The notes: a model not told the origin generated them from the letters alone. Numbered from the stretch's first letter, positions 43,981 through 53,405 are shown. The stretch: 64,000 nucleotides of DNA from an uncultured Bacteroides sp. (GCA_949300425.1 CASGED010000126.1:52587-116586); one strand, 5' to 3'. Numbers and translations: made by a program.

Positions 43981-45783
43981 TTACCAACCGGGATTCTGCG
44001 TCATTTCCTTATTCGTAGAGATCTCGGTATCTGGTATTGGGAAGTAATTGTAACTGTCCGGTATTTGGAAATAGGGATAACAAGGATAGCTGTTGTTGTT
44101 ACCCGTGTTACCTCGATTCCAATTAGCGTCCAATCCCTGCATGGCGCGCGAAGCCAATGCGTTCACGCTGGAAATGTACTCGCCCCAACGAATCAGGTCG
44201 TAACGGCGCAGGTATTCAAAGCTGAGTTCCATGGCACGTTCGTCTTTCACAGCCTGGCGGAATTGCTCTTGACTCATGCTGCCTTCCGGATAAGTGGCGA
44301 TGCCGGCACGACTGCGCACTTGGTTCAAGCATTGGTAAGCCAAAGTTGTCGGGCCGCCGTTTACTTCGTTTTCAGCCTCTGCCACCATCAGCAACACATC
44401 CGAGTAGCGCAGTACGGGGAAGTTGATGGAAGTGTAGTTCTGATTCTTTTTCACTTCAGGATTCTCGTATTCACGACGATATTTCCCACAAACACGAGAG
44501 TAGTTCTTGTTCCAGTTGTTATCAGAATCGGTATCACGATTACGTTCAAAATCACCTACATTATCATAATCAGCCGGGGCACCCGTATAATCACCATATT
44601 GATACGATTTATCCCAATACTGCTGTTTCACTTCGTCCATCTTTCCAGCATAGAAAGTACGACCGGTTACACCCTGTCCGCTGGTCTGCTGCACATACTC
44701 AAATGGAGCAATGGTCCAATTCATACGTTCAACATCACCATTAGCCTCATACAATTCATACAGTTTAGGAGTACAATAATAATAACCATAACCATAGCCC
44801 GGATCCGATTTGCCAATTGCATTATCATTAGTAGCTAAATTCGGAGCTACAATACCAATCATATTACCAATACGGCCCTCAGCACGTGTCTCAGACGAAT
44901 ATGTTCCGGCAAATTCCACTTCCCAAATGCTTTCATTAGCCGTGGTATTGTATTGGTCAGAGCAAATATCAATAAATACATCCCAATAGTTCTCTGCCAA
45001 GTCATGGCCTTCACCCATTACTAATTGAGCGTAATGACTGGCTTGGCGGAAGTATTCCTGAATGGCAGTAGCGTCCCCGTTCTCGTGGTCACGATAGTGT
45101 TCGCCGGCACGGAACAAATATACACGTGCCAAGATACCCCAACAAGCAGACTTAGAAATACGTCCTGGCTGGTAGCTCAAGTCTGCAGCGGACAACAAGC
45201 CATCCGCACATTCGTCCATTTCCTTTACAATAAAGTCATAAATAGTCTCCTTATCAGTACGTGAAATGCTTAGTCCGTCTACCGAGTTGGTAGCGGTAGT
45301 ACGGAAAGGCACATCACCCCATCCCTGTACCAATGTAAAGTAATAGAACGCACGCAGGAAACGAGCTTCCGAACGATATTGCTCACGAACCACATCTGAA
45401 ATCTCACCATCAGGAACTTTGTCAATGTTCTCCAAAAAAGTACAAGCACGGTCAACACCCTGATAAAGAGTTCCCCATAAATAACTAAACAATGGAGAAC
45501 TAGCGGTAGCGTTGTTGCAAGCAATCGCACCACTGGAATACGCATTACGCGCGCCACCAAAGTGTTCCAAATCACTGCCACCCACCAAATGCATATAATA
45601 ATTTCCATAAAATTGTTGAGATGCCAATGGAGAATAAACGGAAATCAAAAAAGAGTTGGCCTCCGCCGCATTATTGAAGTAGGTCTCCGGCACCAGTTCA
45701 TACGGCTCTTTTTCTAAAAAGTCGCACGAGCCCAAGGTCAAGCCGGCGCAAAGTGTTAATATCGCAATTTTTAATGATTTCAT
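43981..45783 (-). CDS. SusD/RagB-like outer-membrane lipoprotein (PUL2)
   Basis: A 600-residue lipoprotein; the start at 45783 (MKSLKIAILTLCAGLTLGSC) is preferred to the ATG three codons upstream. DFLEKEPYELVPETYF after the lipobox Cys is the standard SusD opening. RSEARFLRAFYYFTLVQGWGDVP, the helical signature, and PVLRYSDVLLMVAEAENEVNGG and RAMELSFEYLRRYDLIRWG near the C-terminus identify the RagB/SusD family. It works as the lid on the SusC barrel and lies 20 bp after SusC. Confidence 0.96.
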   Translation of the reverse strand: MKSLKIAILTLCAGLTLGSCDFLEKEPYELVPETYFNNAAEANSFLISVYSPLASQQFYGNYYMHLVGGSDLEHFGGARNAYSSGAIACNNATASSPLFSYLWGTLYQGVDRACTFLENIDKVPDGEISDVVREQYRSEARFLRAFYYFTLVQGWGDVPFRTTATNSVDGLSISRTDKETIYDFIVKEMDECADGLLSAADLSYQPGRISKSACWGILARVYLFRAGEHYRDHENGDATAIQEYFRQASHYAQLVMGEGHDLAENYWDVFIDICSDQYNTTANESIWEVEFAGTYSSETRAEGRIGNMIGIVAPNLATNDNAIGKSDPGYGYGYYYCTPKLYELYEANGDVERMNWTIAPFEYVQQTSGQGVTGRTFYAGKMDEVKQQYWDKSYQYGDYTGAPADYDNVGDFERNRDTDSDNNWNKNYSRVCGKYRREYENPEVKKNQNYTSINFPVLRYSDVLLMVAEAENEVNGGPTTLAYQCLNQVRSRAGIATYPEGSMSQEQFRQAVKDERAMELSFEYLRRYDLIRWGEYISSVNALASRAMQGLDANWNRGNTGNNNSYPCYPYFQIPDSYNYFPIPDTEISTNKEMTQNPGW

Positions 45784-45803
45784 ATTGTACATCGTTTTTA
45801 AAG

Positions 45804-48800
45804 TTAAAAGCCTAAGTTAATACCGAAACTGAAAGACATGGCACGCGGATAGGACGAGAAGTCCAGACCCGGAGTCAGGGCAGAATTGCGGACAGATACT
45901 TCAGGGTCGTAGCCGGAGTAACCGGTCAGTGTCCACAAATTCTGTGCGGCTACATAGACGCGCGCCTTGTTGATGTTGTACTTGCTCAAGAACTTGGCAG
46001 GTATGTTATAACCCAGCGTTACGGACTTCAGTCGAAGGAACGAAGCGTCCTCAACAACGCGTGAAGAGATAACGAGGTTAGAACCGGAGTTCGAAGCGCG
46101 CGGAATGTCGCTGGTCGGATTTTCGGGCGTCCAACGGTCGGCGTAGCTGGCAAATTGGTTCAGTTCGCGTTTCTTCTGGAAACTGCTCTCGAAGAACAGG
46201 CGGTTGGCGTTCAGCACGTCGTTGCCGTAGCTCCATTGGAAGAAGATATTCAGGTCGAAGCCGTAGAACTCGAAGTTGTTGGTGAAACCACCGGTGTGAA
46301 TCGGCGCGCCGCGACCAATCATGGTACGGTCGTCCGCATCGATAACCCCGTCACCGTTGATATCCTTGTATTTCGGATAACCGGGCTGCGTGTTTGATTC
46401 GCTGGAGTAGTGCGGGATATTGTCTTTCAGCGTATAAGTACTACCAGACTGGTTGAAGTCCTCGTATTTATAGGTACCTTCGTACACATAACCGTAAATC
46501 ATACCCATCGGATAACCTACCTTAGCAATGTAGTTCGGCTGGCTGTTGAAGTTCTGGTCAAAAGGAGCATACCCCATCAAACTGTTCTGTCCTTCGGTCA
46601 ATTCCAATACTTCATTCTTATTAAAAGCAATATTGAAGTTCGAACTCCATTTGAAGTTCTTGTTGTTGACGTTGATGGTGTTCAAGGTCAACTCGATACC
46701 TTGATTACGCACCTTACCGATGTTCTTCATGGCAGTGATGTAGCCCGAAGAGTAAGGCAACTGGGCATCCAGCAACAAGTCGCGGGTAGTCTTGCGGTAC
46801 AAGTCCATGGTGAAAGCGACACGCTCGTCAAAGAGCCCCAAGTCCAAACCGATGTTCCATTGTTCGGTAGTCTCCCATTTCAAGTCTGCATTCGGCAATG
46901 ATGTGGTAGTTACACCCACAGTCTCCAAAACATTGTTAAAAGGATAAACTGTATTATTCACTAATCCGTTTTCAACTGTCGAATTATCATTCACATGAGC
47001 ACGAATCATTTGCAATAAAGCATAACGATCGTACTCACCAATACGGTTGTTACCTGTTAAACCCCAACTGAGACGCAATTTTCCGGAAGATAACCAATCC
47101 TTAGTCGGTTCCATGAAATCTTCCTTCGTGAAAGTCCAAGCGGCAGAACCTGAAGGGAAGTAACCGTAGCGGTTGTCGGCACTGAACTTCGATGAACCAT
47201 CGGCACGGAACGTACCGCTCAGGTAATACTTGCCTTTGTAGTTGTAGCTGGCACTGGCGAAATAAGAGAACAATGCCCACGATGACTTAGCCGAACTAGT
47301 TGCATCAATAGTACCTTGTTCCATCCCTGCCATACCCAAAGATTCATTGGGAATATCACGTGTACCAAACGCATAATATTCATAATCCGAATTTTGCAGC
47401 GTAGTACCTAACATAACGTTCAATGAGTGCGTGTTCTGCCAGTTGTGCTGGTATGTCAACAAGTTTTCGTTCAACCAAGTCAGACGTTCAGTACGACGCA
47501 CCTCTGCATTAACGCCTTTTGTAGAACGTGGTCCACCATAACGTGTTTTACTATTATTGAAAATATCTGTGTGACGATTGTCATAAGTATAACCGCCTGT
47601 TACCTTCAACTTCAGTCCGTCCAAGATTTGATACTGCAAGTATCCGTTCAATTGATAGTTATTCGTATAATTCTTACGATAAGCATTCTTCAAATCCTCA
47701 ATCGGATTAAAACGGTAGTCACTGGCTTCATTCTCAACAGCCTCATCAATCAATTGCGTCCGCAAGTCATCCAACGTTTGGTTAGGATAAGCCACCGGAC
47801 GGTAACCCCAAACGCTGTAAAACAAGTTGTTCATACCGGAATAAGAATTGTCGGAAGGAGAACTACCGGTCTGGATGGTACGCGAATAGTTCGTCGTGAT
47901 GTTAGCCGTGAATTTACCGCGGGTGAACGTGGTGTTCATACGGGCTTGCAAACGCTCGTAACCACTGTTCAGCAAGATACCGTCCTGGCTATAGTAAGAC
48001 AGAGAACCGTTGTAGCGGACATTTTCACCACCTCCGGAGATACCCACGTTGTGGCTGTGCGCCCATGCCGTACGGAAGATTTCGTCTTGCCAGTCAGCTA
48101 CGGGTGCATTGCGATAGTCTTCCAGCGTCCACGTTTTACCTTCGTATGGCTCACCGTTCATGAAGTAACGTTCCAAGGTACGAGTCGGCTCAATTTCGTT
48201 CTGCAGCTTCACAAACTCGTAGCCGCTCATCATTTCCATGGTCTTCGTCACTTTGGAAACGCTAAAACTACCATCATACGTGATGACCGGCTTGCCTTGC
48301 TTACCTTGCTTGGTCGTGATGACCACAACACCGTTGGCGCCACGCGAACCATAGATGGCGGTAGCGGAGGCATCCTTCAAGATGTTGGTAGACTCGATGT
48401 CATTCGGATTGATAGCCGCCGCAGCAGCAGCATCTTCCACCGGGAAACCGTCTATAATATAAAGAGGTGTATTGTCCTGGGTCAACGAGTTGTTACCACG
48501 GATGGTAATGTTCATCGTGGCACCCGGCATACCTTCGCCCGAACTAACGTTCACACCGGCGATACGTCCGCCCAAGGCTTGGTCGAACGAACTGACCGGC
48601 GCACTCAGCAAGTCCTCCATGTTGGCTTTTGCCACCGAACCGGTCAAGTCACCTTTACGAATCTCTTGGTAACCTACTACTACCACTTCGTCCAATTGCT
48701 GCGCGTCTTCTTCCATCGTGATGTTGAAAGTACGCTGGCTACCCACTTTAATCTCTTGCGTTTTGTAACCGATGAATGAGAATTGGAGGATGTCGTCAGG

Positions 48801-49004
48801 CTGGACACGCTCCAACTTAAAATTACCCATCAAATCGGTAGTCATACCATTCGTAGTTCCTTTGACTACTACACTGACGCCCGGAAGTTCTCCCATGGCA
48901 TCAACAACAGTACCTGTCACCGTCACTCCTCCCTCTTGCGCGTAAGACGCGGATATACAGAAGAGCAGCGAGACAAGTAGCGTTAAGGTCGCTTTTAGTC
49001 TCAT
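45804..49004 (-). CDS. SusC/RagA-family TonB-dependent transporter (PUL2)
   Basis: A 1066-residue outer-membrane transporter. Signal peptide to about residue 22 (ending YAQ), CarboxypepD-regulatory-like domain (about 25-95: TVTGTVVDAMGELPGVSVVVKG), TonB box DEVVVVGYQ (105-113), plug (about 115-235: ITIRGNNSL, PLYIIDGFPV, LKDASATAIYGSRGANGV), then the barrel ending SFSFGINLGF. A run of six Ala after the plug's PVED segment comes from a short GCN codon repeat (around 48417). First gene of the PUL2 operon; expected control by the HTCS at 53425. Confidence 0.96.
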   Translation of the reverse strand: MRLKATLTLLVSLLFCISASYAQEGGVTVTGTVVDAMGELPGVSVVVKGTTNGMTTDLMGNFKLERVQPDDILQFSFIGYKTQEIKVGSQRTFNITMEEDAQQLDEVVVVGYQEIRKGDLTGSVAKANMEDLLSAPVSSFDQALGGRIAGVNVSSGEGMPGATMNITIRGNNSLTQDNTPLYIIDGFPVEDAAAAAAINPNDIESTNILKDASATAIYGSRGANGVVVITTKQGKQGKPVITYDGSFSVSKVTKTMEMMSGYEFVKLQNEIEPTRTLERYFMNGEPYEGKTWTLEDYRNAPVADWQDEIFRTAWAHSHNVGISGGGENVRYNGSLSYYSQDGILLNSGYERLQARMNTTFTRGKFTANITTNYSRTIQTGSSPSDNSYSGMNNLFYSVWGYRPVAYPNQTLDDLRTQLIDEAVENEASDYRFNPIEDLKNAYRKNYTNNYQLNGYLQYQILDGLKLKVTGGYTYDNRHTDIFNNSKTRYGGPRSTKGVNAEVRRTERLTWLNENLLTYQHNWQNTHSLNVMLGTTLQNSDYEYYAFGTRDIPNESLGMAGMEQGTIDATSSAKSSWALFSYFASASYNYKGKYYLSGTFRADGSSKFSADNRYGYFPSGSAAWTFTKEDFMEPTKDWLSSGKLRLSWGLTGNNRIGEYDRYALLQMIRAHVNDNSTVENGLVNNTVYPFNNVLETVGVTTTSLPNADLKWETTEQWNIGLDLGLFDERVAFTMDLYRKTTRDLLLDAQLPYSSGYITAMKNIGKVRNQGIELTLNTINVNNKNFKWSSNFNIAFNKNEVLELTEGQNSLMGYAPFDQNFNSQPNYIAKVGYPMGMIYGYVYEGTYKYEDFNQSGSTYTLKDNIPHYSSESNTQPGYPKYKDINGDGVIDADDRTMIGRGAPIHTGGFTNNFEFYGFDLNIFFQWSYGNDVLNANRLFFESSFQKKRELNQFASYADRWTPENPTSDIPRASNSGSNLVISSRVVEDASFLRLKSVTLGYNIPAKFLSKYNINKARVYVAAQNLWTLTGYSGYDPEVSVRNSALTPGLDFSSYPRAMSFSFGINLGF

Positions 49005-49071
49005 AAATTAAATTTTAAATAGTTTATAAAAGGTTGTAATATCTCCCAGTGCAAATCTTTAATTTGCATGG

Positions 49072-49079
49072 CAAAATTA
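49072..49079 (-). promoter_or_regulatory. Probable -7 box of the PUL2 SusC operon
   Basis: Minus-strand TAATTTTG, 67 bp before the SusC ATG. No -33 TTTG at standard spacing, which is usual for activator-dependent PUL promoters. A small hairpin (GCAAAT/ATTTGC at 49051-49067) would lie in the 5' leader. Confidence 0.4.
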
Positions 49080-49274
49080 TGACAAAGCAATTACAAAAAG
49101 CGGCATCTTTCGTCCGCAAATAGGGTAAATTCGTCCAAAATCCCTTTCCGAACGCCATTTTGAAGTCCAATTTGCCCCATTTCATCCAAGACAGGAACGT
49201 TTTTAACACTTCACTGCCATACTTTGCACGGGATGAGAAAATGTCAGTAATTGGGAATTTAAACCACTGACGAA

Positions 49275-49407
49275 CACGGATTAAACGAGATGAGCACAGA
49301 TGCATCTGTCACCCTGAGCGTAGTCGAAGGGTCTCATGTAAGACCTCCTCATGCACTACGTGAGATGTCTCGACAAGCTCGACATGACAGATACCTTAAA
49401 ATCCGTG
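49275..49407. repeat. 133-bp nested inverted repeat (MITE- or REP-like)
   Basis: Concentric complementary pairs: CACGGATT (49275) with AATCCGTG (49400), ATCTGTC (49304) with GACAGAT (49386), GAGC (49316) with GCTC (49377), GTCGA (49323) with TCGAC (49370), and TCTCA (49332) with TGAGA (49361). The inner segment CCTGAGCGTAGTCGAAGGG is, from memory, a type of sequence often met between Bacteroidetes genes. It carries no open frame. Confidence 0.75.
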
Positions 49408-49450
49408 TAAATCCGTACTATCTGTGTTATCTGTGGTTACCCCCGATAAA

Positions 49451-49491
49451 TTATCATTTAATCTCCCGCCCCTTATCATTTAATCTCCCGC
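49451..49491. repeat. Tandem direct repeat, 22-bp period
   Basis: TTATCATTTAATCTCCCGC occurs twice in perfect copy at 49451 and 49473, exactly 22 bp apart. It lies between the large inverted repeat and the TTTCAC hairpins and has the same spacing as the family B arrays. Confidence 0.8.
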
Positions 49492-49620
49492 TTCGTCCCT
49501 TTAAATGGGAGCGACCTTCTGATTAAACGTAATTTGACCGCTTGAAAACAGGCCGTGTTTGAACCGGATAGACGCAACGTTTCACCCTCTACACGAATCT
49601 TTCCGATGTAAGTTTCACGC

Positions 49621-49819
49621 CTTCACAGCATTATAACGCTCTGATTTAGAATTGAATGCTGTGAAAGATACATCTTTCACGGAGGTTTCACATCTCCGTT
49701 TTGTGAAGGATGCGGGACGCTCCCTTAGAAACCGGTTCTGTACGATTTGTGCATATAGATGTACGATTTTACCCTATTGCGTGAAACATGTCTGAGCGTG
49801 AAAGGAAGGCATGTTTCAC
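49621..49819. repeat. Cluster of three hairpins built on TTTCAC/GTGAAA
   Basis: Hairpin 1: TTCACAGCATT (49622-49632) with AATGCTGTGAA (49655-49665). Hairpin 2: ACGGAG (49679-49684) with CTCCGT (49694-49699). Hairpin 3: GTGAAACATG (49781-49790) with CATGTTTCAC (49810-49819). The word TTTCAC or its complement recurs in and around them. They end about 50 bp before the promoter of the ATPase gene. No coding sequence is supported in 49005-49867. Confidence 0.7.
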
Positions 49820-49867
49820 AACAAAGGTCTGAGAATCAAAGCTGTTTCTTTTTATGTCCACGTTATC

Positions 49868-49897
49868 TTGGATATTCATTTATTTTTCGTACTTTTG
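49868..49897 (+). promoter_or_regulatory. Promoter of the AAA-ATPase-like gene
   Basis: TTG (49868-49870), 19 nt, then TACTTTTG (49890-49897). Transcription should begin near 49904, so an in-frame ATG at 49854 cannot be used. Confidence 0.65.
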
Positions 49898-49922
49898 CTC
49901 TATACTTATGATTCATACGACA

Positions 49923-51665
49923 ATGACAAACGCAGTAAAAGGTATTCCCTACGGAGTGGCGCGCTTTGAGGAAGTGCGGAACGGAAATTTCTATTATGTG
50001 GATAAAACCATGTATCTTCCTTTGTTGGAAGATACCGGTAATTACTTGTTCTTGATTCGCCCTCGCCGCTTCGGCAAGAGCGTGTTCGTCAGTATGATGC
50101 AGGCTTATTATGACATCGCGAAGACGAATAAGTTCGACCGGCTGTTCGACGGACTTTGGGTACACGAACATCCCACACCGCTGAAAAACTCGTTCCAAGT
50201 GATTTACTTCGATTTCTCTCTTGTGGGAACGGCTGGGGAAGGCTTGGAAGCCAATTTTAATTTTTATTGCGGCATGATGATGGACAGCTTCATCAAACGC
50301 TATAAGGATTACTACGATGAGGCTTTTTGTAACAAGGTGCTTGCCTTGGACGATGCGGCTTACAAGATGAAGTTGGTCAACGAAGAAGCGCATACCAAGG
50401 GCTATCCCCTTTACCTGATCATAGACGAGTATGACAACTTCACCAACGTGATACTGAGTGAAGGTGGAAAGGATGTGTTCCGCAACCTAACGCACGCCAG
50501 CGGGTTCTACCGGGAATACTTCAAGCTGTTCAAGGCGATGTTCAGCCGGGTGTTCCTCATCGGGGTGTCACCCGTGACATTGGACGACCTGTCCAGCGGG
50601 TACAACATCGACTGGAACATCTCGCAAGACCCGCGCTTCAACGACATGCTGGGCTTCTCGGAGAACGACGTGCGCACCATGTTCCGCTACTTCCAGGACA
50701 ACGGCAAACTGCGTGCGGAGGCGGACATCGAGGCGATGCTGGAAGAGATGAAGCCGTGGTACAACAATTATTGTTTCGCCAAACAATGCTTGGACAAGGA
50801 ACGCATCTACAACTGCGACATGGTGCTTTACTACCTGCGCAACCAAGTCCTCTATGGCTGTGCGCCGGAAGAGATGGTGGACAAGAACATCCGTACGGAC
50901 TACAAGAAGCTGAAGATGCTGGCGGACATCGACCGGGGCAACCAACGGGAGAACCGTATGAGTGTCATCGAGGAGATTGCCGCCACGGGTTCCGTGCTGA
51001 TGAACCTGAAGACGTCTTTCCCCGCCGAGTATGTGACGGATGACAACAATTTCCGAAGCCTGCTTTATTACTACGGTCTGCTGACCATGCACAAAACCGT
51101 AGGAAGACGTATCGAAATGGTCATCCCGAACAATTGCGTGAAAGAACAATATTGGTCCTTTATGCGGGATTATTTCGAGTGGAGTGTCCCGATGAATATT
51201 ACCGCCTTGCAAGACGAAATGGACTTGATGACCTACGAGGGCGACTGGCAACCACTAATCCGCCGCATCGCCGAAGCGTATAAGGAGAACTCTTCCATCC
51301 GTGACAGCATCCGGGGCGAGCACAACCTGCAGGGCTTCTTCAAGGCGTACTTGGCGTTGAACTCGCTCTACTTGGTGGAACCGGAAATAGAACTGAACTA
51401 CGGTTACAGTGATTTCCTGATGTTGCCGGACAAGGCGCGCTATGCGGGCATCGCCCACAGCTACATCATGGAACTGAAGTACGTCAACCCCACGGCCACG
51501 GATGCGGAAGTGGAAGAAAAGTGTCGGGAGGCGGACGAACAGTTGGAAAAATACAGTGCGGACAAGGTGGTGCAACGCCTTTGCGCCGACACGCGACTAC
51601 ATCTACTGAAAGTAGTATTCCGGGGAGCGGAGATGCGAATCTGTGAAGAGGTAGTTACTCCTTAG
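49923..51665 (+). CDS. AAA-ATPase-like protein with C-terminal PD-(D/E)XK nuclease-like domain
   Basis: A 580-residue protein; start at 49923 (MTNAVKGIPYGVARFEEV) is chosen because the promoter excludes the upstream ATG at 49854, though 49908 remains possible. The N-terminal AAA-ATPase-like domain shows FYYVDKTMYLPLLED, the atypical P-loop RPRRFGKS and Walker B YLIIDEYDNFTN. The C-terminal quarter has LNYGYSDFLMLPD and HSYIMELKYVNP, the D...E-x-K pattern of the DUF1703/PD-(D/E)XK family. Such genes occur in many copies in Bacteroides genomes; their function is unproven, with links to mobile or defence functions only suspected. It interrupts PUL2 and is flanked by repeats, so it may be a recent insertion. 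A palindrome overlaps its stop codon. Confidence 0.88.
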   Translation: MTNAVKGIPYGVARFEEVRNGNFYYVDKTMYLPLLEDTGNYLFLIRPRRFGKSVFVSMMQAYYDIAKTNKFDRLFDGLWVHEHPTPLKNSFQVIYFDFSLVGTAGEGLEANFNFYCGMMMDSFIKRYKDYYDEAFCNKVLALDDAAYKMKLVNEEAHTKGYPLYLIIDEYDNFTNVILSEGGKDVFRNLTHASGFYREYFKLFKAMFSRVFLIGVSPVTLDDLSSGYNIDWNISQDPRFNDMLGFSENDVRTMFRYFQDNGKLRAEADIEAMLEEMKPWYNNYCFAKQCLDKERIYNCDMVLYYLRNQVLYGCAPEEMVDKNIRTDYKKLKMLADIDRGNQRENRMSVIEEIAATGSVLMNLKTSFPAEYVTDDNNFRSLLYYYGLLTMHKTVGRRIEMVIPNNCVKEQYWSFMRDYFEWSVPMNITALQDEMDLMTYEGDWQPLIRRIAEAYKENSSIRDSIRGEHNLQGFFKAYLALNSLYLVEPEIELNYGYSDFLMLPDKARYAGIAHSYIMELKYVNPTATDAEVEEKCREADEQLEKYSADKVVQRLCADTRLHLLKVVFRGAEMRICEEVVTP

Positions 51666-51688
51666 TACGATTACCAATCGTACTAAGG
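51660..51688. terminator. Palindromic hairpin overlapping the ATPase stop codon (family C core)
   Basis: CCTTAGTACGATT (51660-51672) pairs perfectly with AATCGTACTAAGG (51676-51688). The TAG stop is inside the left arm. The core ACGATTACCAATCGT differs by one base from the family C unit at 34795. It sits between the convergent ends of the ATPase and sulfatase genes. Confidence 0.8.
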
Positions 51689-51711
51689 ATGCAACTATAT
51701 GGAAACGGTAC

Positions 51712-53277
51712 TTATTCTCTGCCCTTCTGCAGTTCCCCCGCCTTTATCCGCTCCAGCAATTGGGACAATGCAGCCACCCGCTCCGGATGAGCCGCCGCCA
51801 CATTATTCTTCTCTGCCGGGTCGGTTGTGAGGTCATAAAGCTGAGGCTTCGGGTCATTGCCCAGTTCGGTTTTTGTCCAAAACTCGATAGCCGGTTTATC
51901 GCTTGGCTCAATGTATTTCCAATCGCCTTGAATAACAGACAGGGTATTGTTCAGATTCTGCTGTACGACATAACCGCAACCGACGGAATCCGTACCCAAG
52001 AAAGCGCCCAAATTATCGCGACTGTCGGGAGCGACGCCCTGCGGCAATTCATGTCCCAGCAAACGAGCCAACGACGCATATACGTCAATCATGGAAAACA
52101 GCGCGTCTTGCTTACCCGGCTTAATGCGCGCAGGCCAACGCACCAAGAAAGGCGTGCGCGTGCCTGCCTCGTAAGCACTATATTTTCCGCCCCGGTAGTC
52201 CAGCATCGGTTTGTGGCCATTCAACAGTTCCAAGGCCCGGTCCTGATAACCATCATCGATAACGGGTCCATTGTCGCTGCAAAATACAAGAATGGTATTG
52301 TCGGCAATGCCCAGGCTATCCAAGGTATGCATAATCTCTCCTACCGTCCAATCCAATTGGAGAATCACGTCACCACGCGGTCCCATGCCGCTCTTGCCCG
52401 CGAAACGCGGATGCGGCACACGGGGCACATGCACATCCTGCGTACCCATATACAAGAAGAAAGGCTCGTCCTTATGTGCCGCAATAAATGCTTTGGCCTT
52501 GCCGGTAATCACATCGGCAATGTCCTCATCCACCCAAAGGGCAGATTTGCCGCCCGTCATCCAGCCAATGCGGGGAATGCCGTTAATAATGGTATTGTTA
52601 TGACCTTGGCTCGGCTTCATCTTCACCAATTCCGGATTCTCCTCACCCGTAGGCCAGTCCCCTACCTTATGTTCATAGCTCACCGTAATAGGGTCGTCCG
52701 GGTCAAGTCCAACTACCCGTCCATTCTCCACAAACACACAAGGAACGCGATCTACTGTCGCAGGTATCACGAACTCGTAATCGAACCCGATGTCCTGCGC
52801 ATTAGGATGGATTTCTTTATTGAAATCCGTTCCGCCCTTAGGTCCCAGTCCCAAATGCCATTTGCCTACCACCCCGGTGGCATATCCTTCCGCCTTGAAC
52901 ATATCCGCCATCGTGACGCAAGCCGTGTCTATAATCAGTTCTGAATTGCCGGGAGCGATACCCGTATTCTCCTGGCGCCAAGGGTACATGCCGGTCAGAA
53001 GGCCGAAACGAGAGGGTGTACTGGTAGACGACGTGGCATAAGCGTTGGAAAACTGCAAGCCCTGCGCAGCCAGACTGTCCAAATGGGGAGTACTGACGCG
53101 CGTAGCCCCATAACAACTCAAATCACCAATGCCCAAGTCATCGGCAATCAGATATATCACATTCGGTTTCTCCGTTTGTCCCGCGGCATCCGCCTGCTTG
53201 GCAGACTGAGCGCACCCCGCTAAGAAAGGTAATACAGAACCGGACAACAGACAAGGTGTTAAATATCTTATCATCAC
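51712..53277 (-). CDS. Serine-type S1 sulfatase, lipoprotein-like signal (PUL2)
   Basis: A 521-residue exported sulfatase. The N-terminus has a lipoprotein-type signal (SVLPFLAGC, Cys22). The active-site motif S-T-P-S-R (86-90) in SSTSTPSRFGLLTG shows a Ser that a radical-SAM maturase would turn into formylglycine. Metal-binding residues are seen in LIADDLGIGDLSCYGA and VFCSDNGPV; KWHLG and QDVHVP are also in place. In B. thetaiotaomicron the gene between SusC and the HTCS in the chondroitin sulfate locus is a GalNAc-6-O-sulfatase, and this position suggests the same activity, but that is inference from synteny as remembered. It has its own promoter. Confidence 0.9.
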   Translation of the reverse strand: MMIRYLTPCLLSGSVLPFLAGCAQSAKQADAAGQTEKPNVIYLIADDLGIGDLSCYGATRVSTPHLDSLAAQGLQFSNAYATSSTSTPSRFGLLTGMYPWRQENTGIAPGNSELIIDTACVTMADMFKAEGYATGVVGKWHLGLGPKGGTDFNKEIHPNAQDIGFDYEFVIPATVDRVPCVFVENGRVVGLDPDDPITVSYEHKVGDWPTGEENPELVKMKPSQGHNNTIINGIPRIGWMTGGKSALWVDEDIADVITGKAKAFIAAHKDEPFFLYMGTQDVHVPRVPHPRFAGKSGMGPRGDVILQLDWTVGEIMHTLDSLGIADNTILVFCSDNGPVIDDGYQDRALELLNGHKPMLDYRGGKYSAYEAGTRTPFLVRWPARIKPGKQDALFSMIDVYASLARLLGHELPQGVAPDSRDNLGAFLGTDSVGCGYVVQQNLNNTLSVIQGDWKYIEPSDKPAIEFWTKTELGNDPKPQLYDLTTDPAEKNNVAAAHPERVAALSQLLERIKAGELQKGRE

Positions 53278-53318
53278 TTCAATTTAGATTTTAAGTTAGA
53301 CATTTTCCTATCAAGAGC

Positions 53319-53349
53319 CAAAATTAATTTTTTATTTTGAGACTACAAA
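53319..53349 (-). promoter_or_regulatory. Promoter of the PUL2 sulfatase
   Basis: Minus-strand TTTG (53349-53346), 19 nt, then TAATTTTG (53326-53319), leaving a leader of about 35 nt. Confidence 0.6.
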
Positions 53350-53405
53350 CGGAAAAAGGAATAAAAAGCGTGCTTCCTGAACAAATGGAATATAAATGGG
53401 AATTT

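Noticed and set aside
47427-48779. Long plus-strand open frame (about 450 codons) opposite PUL2 SusC
   Set aside because: It is an antisense shadow of a clear SusC gene and has no start context or domain.
49024-49305. Minus-strand open frame of 93 residues upstream of PUL2 SusC
   Set aside because: It covers the probable SusC promoter and part of the nested inverted repeat, has an odd composition and shows no domain or ribosome-binding context.
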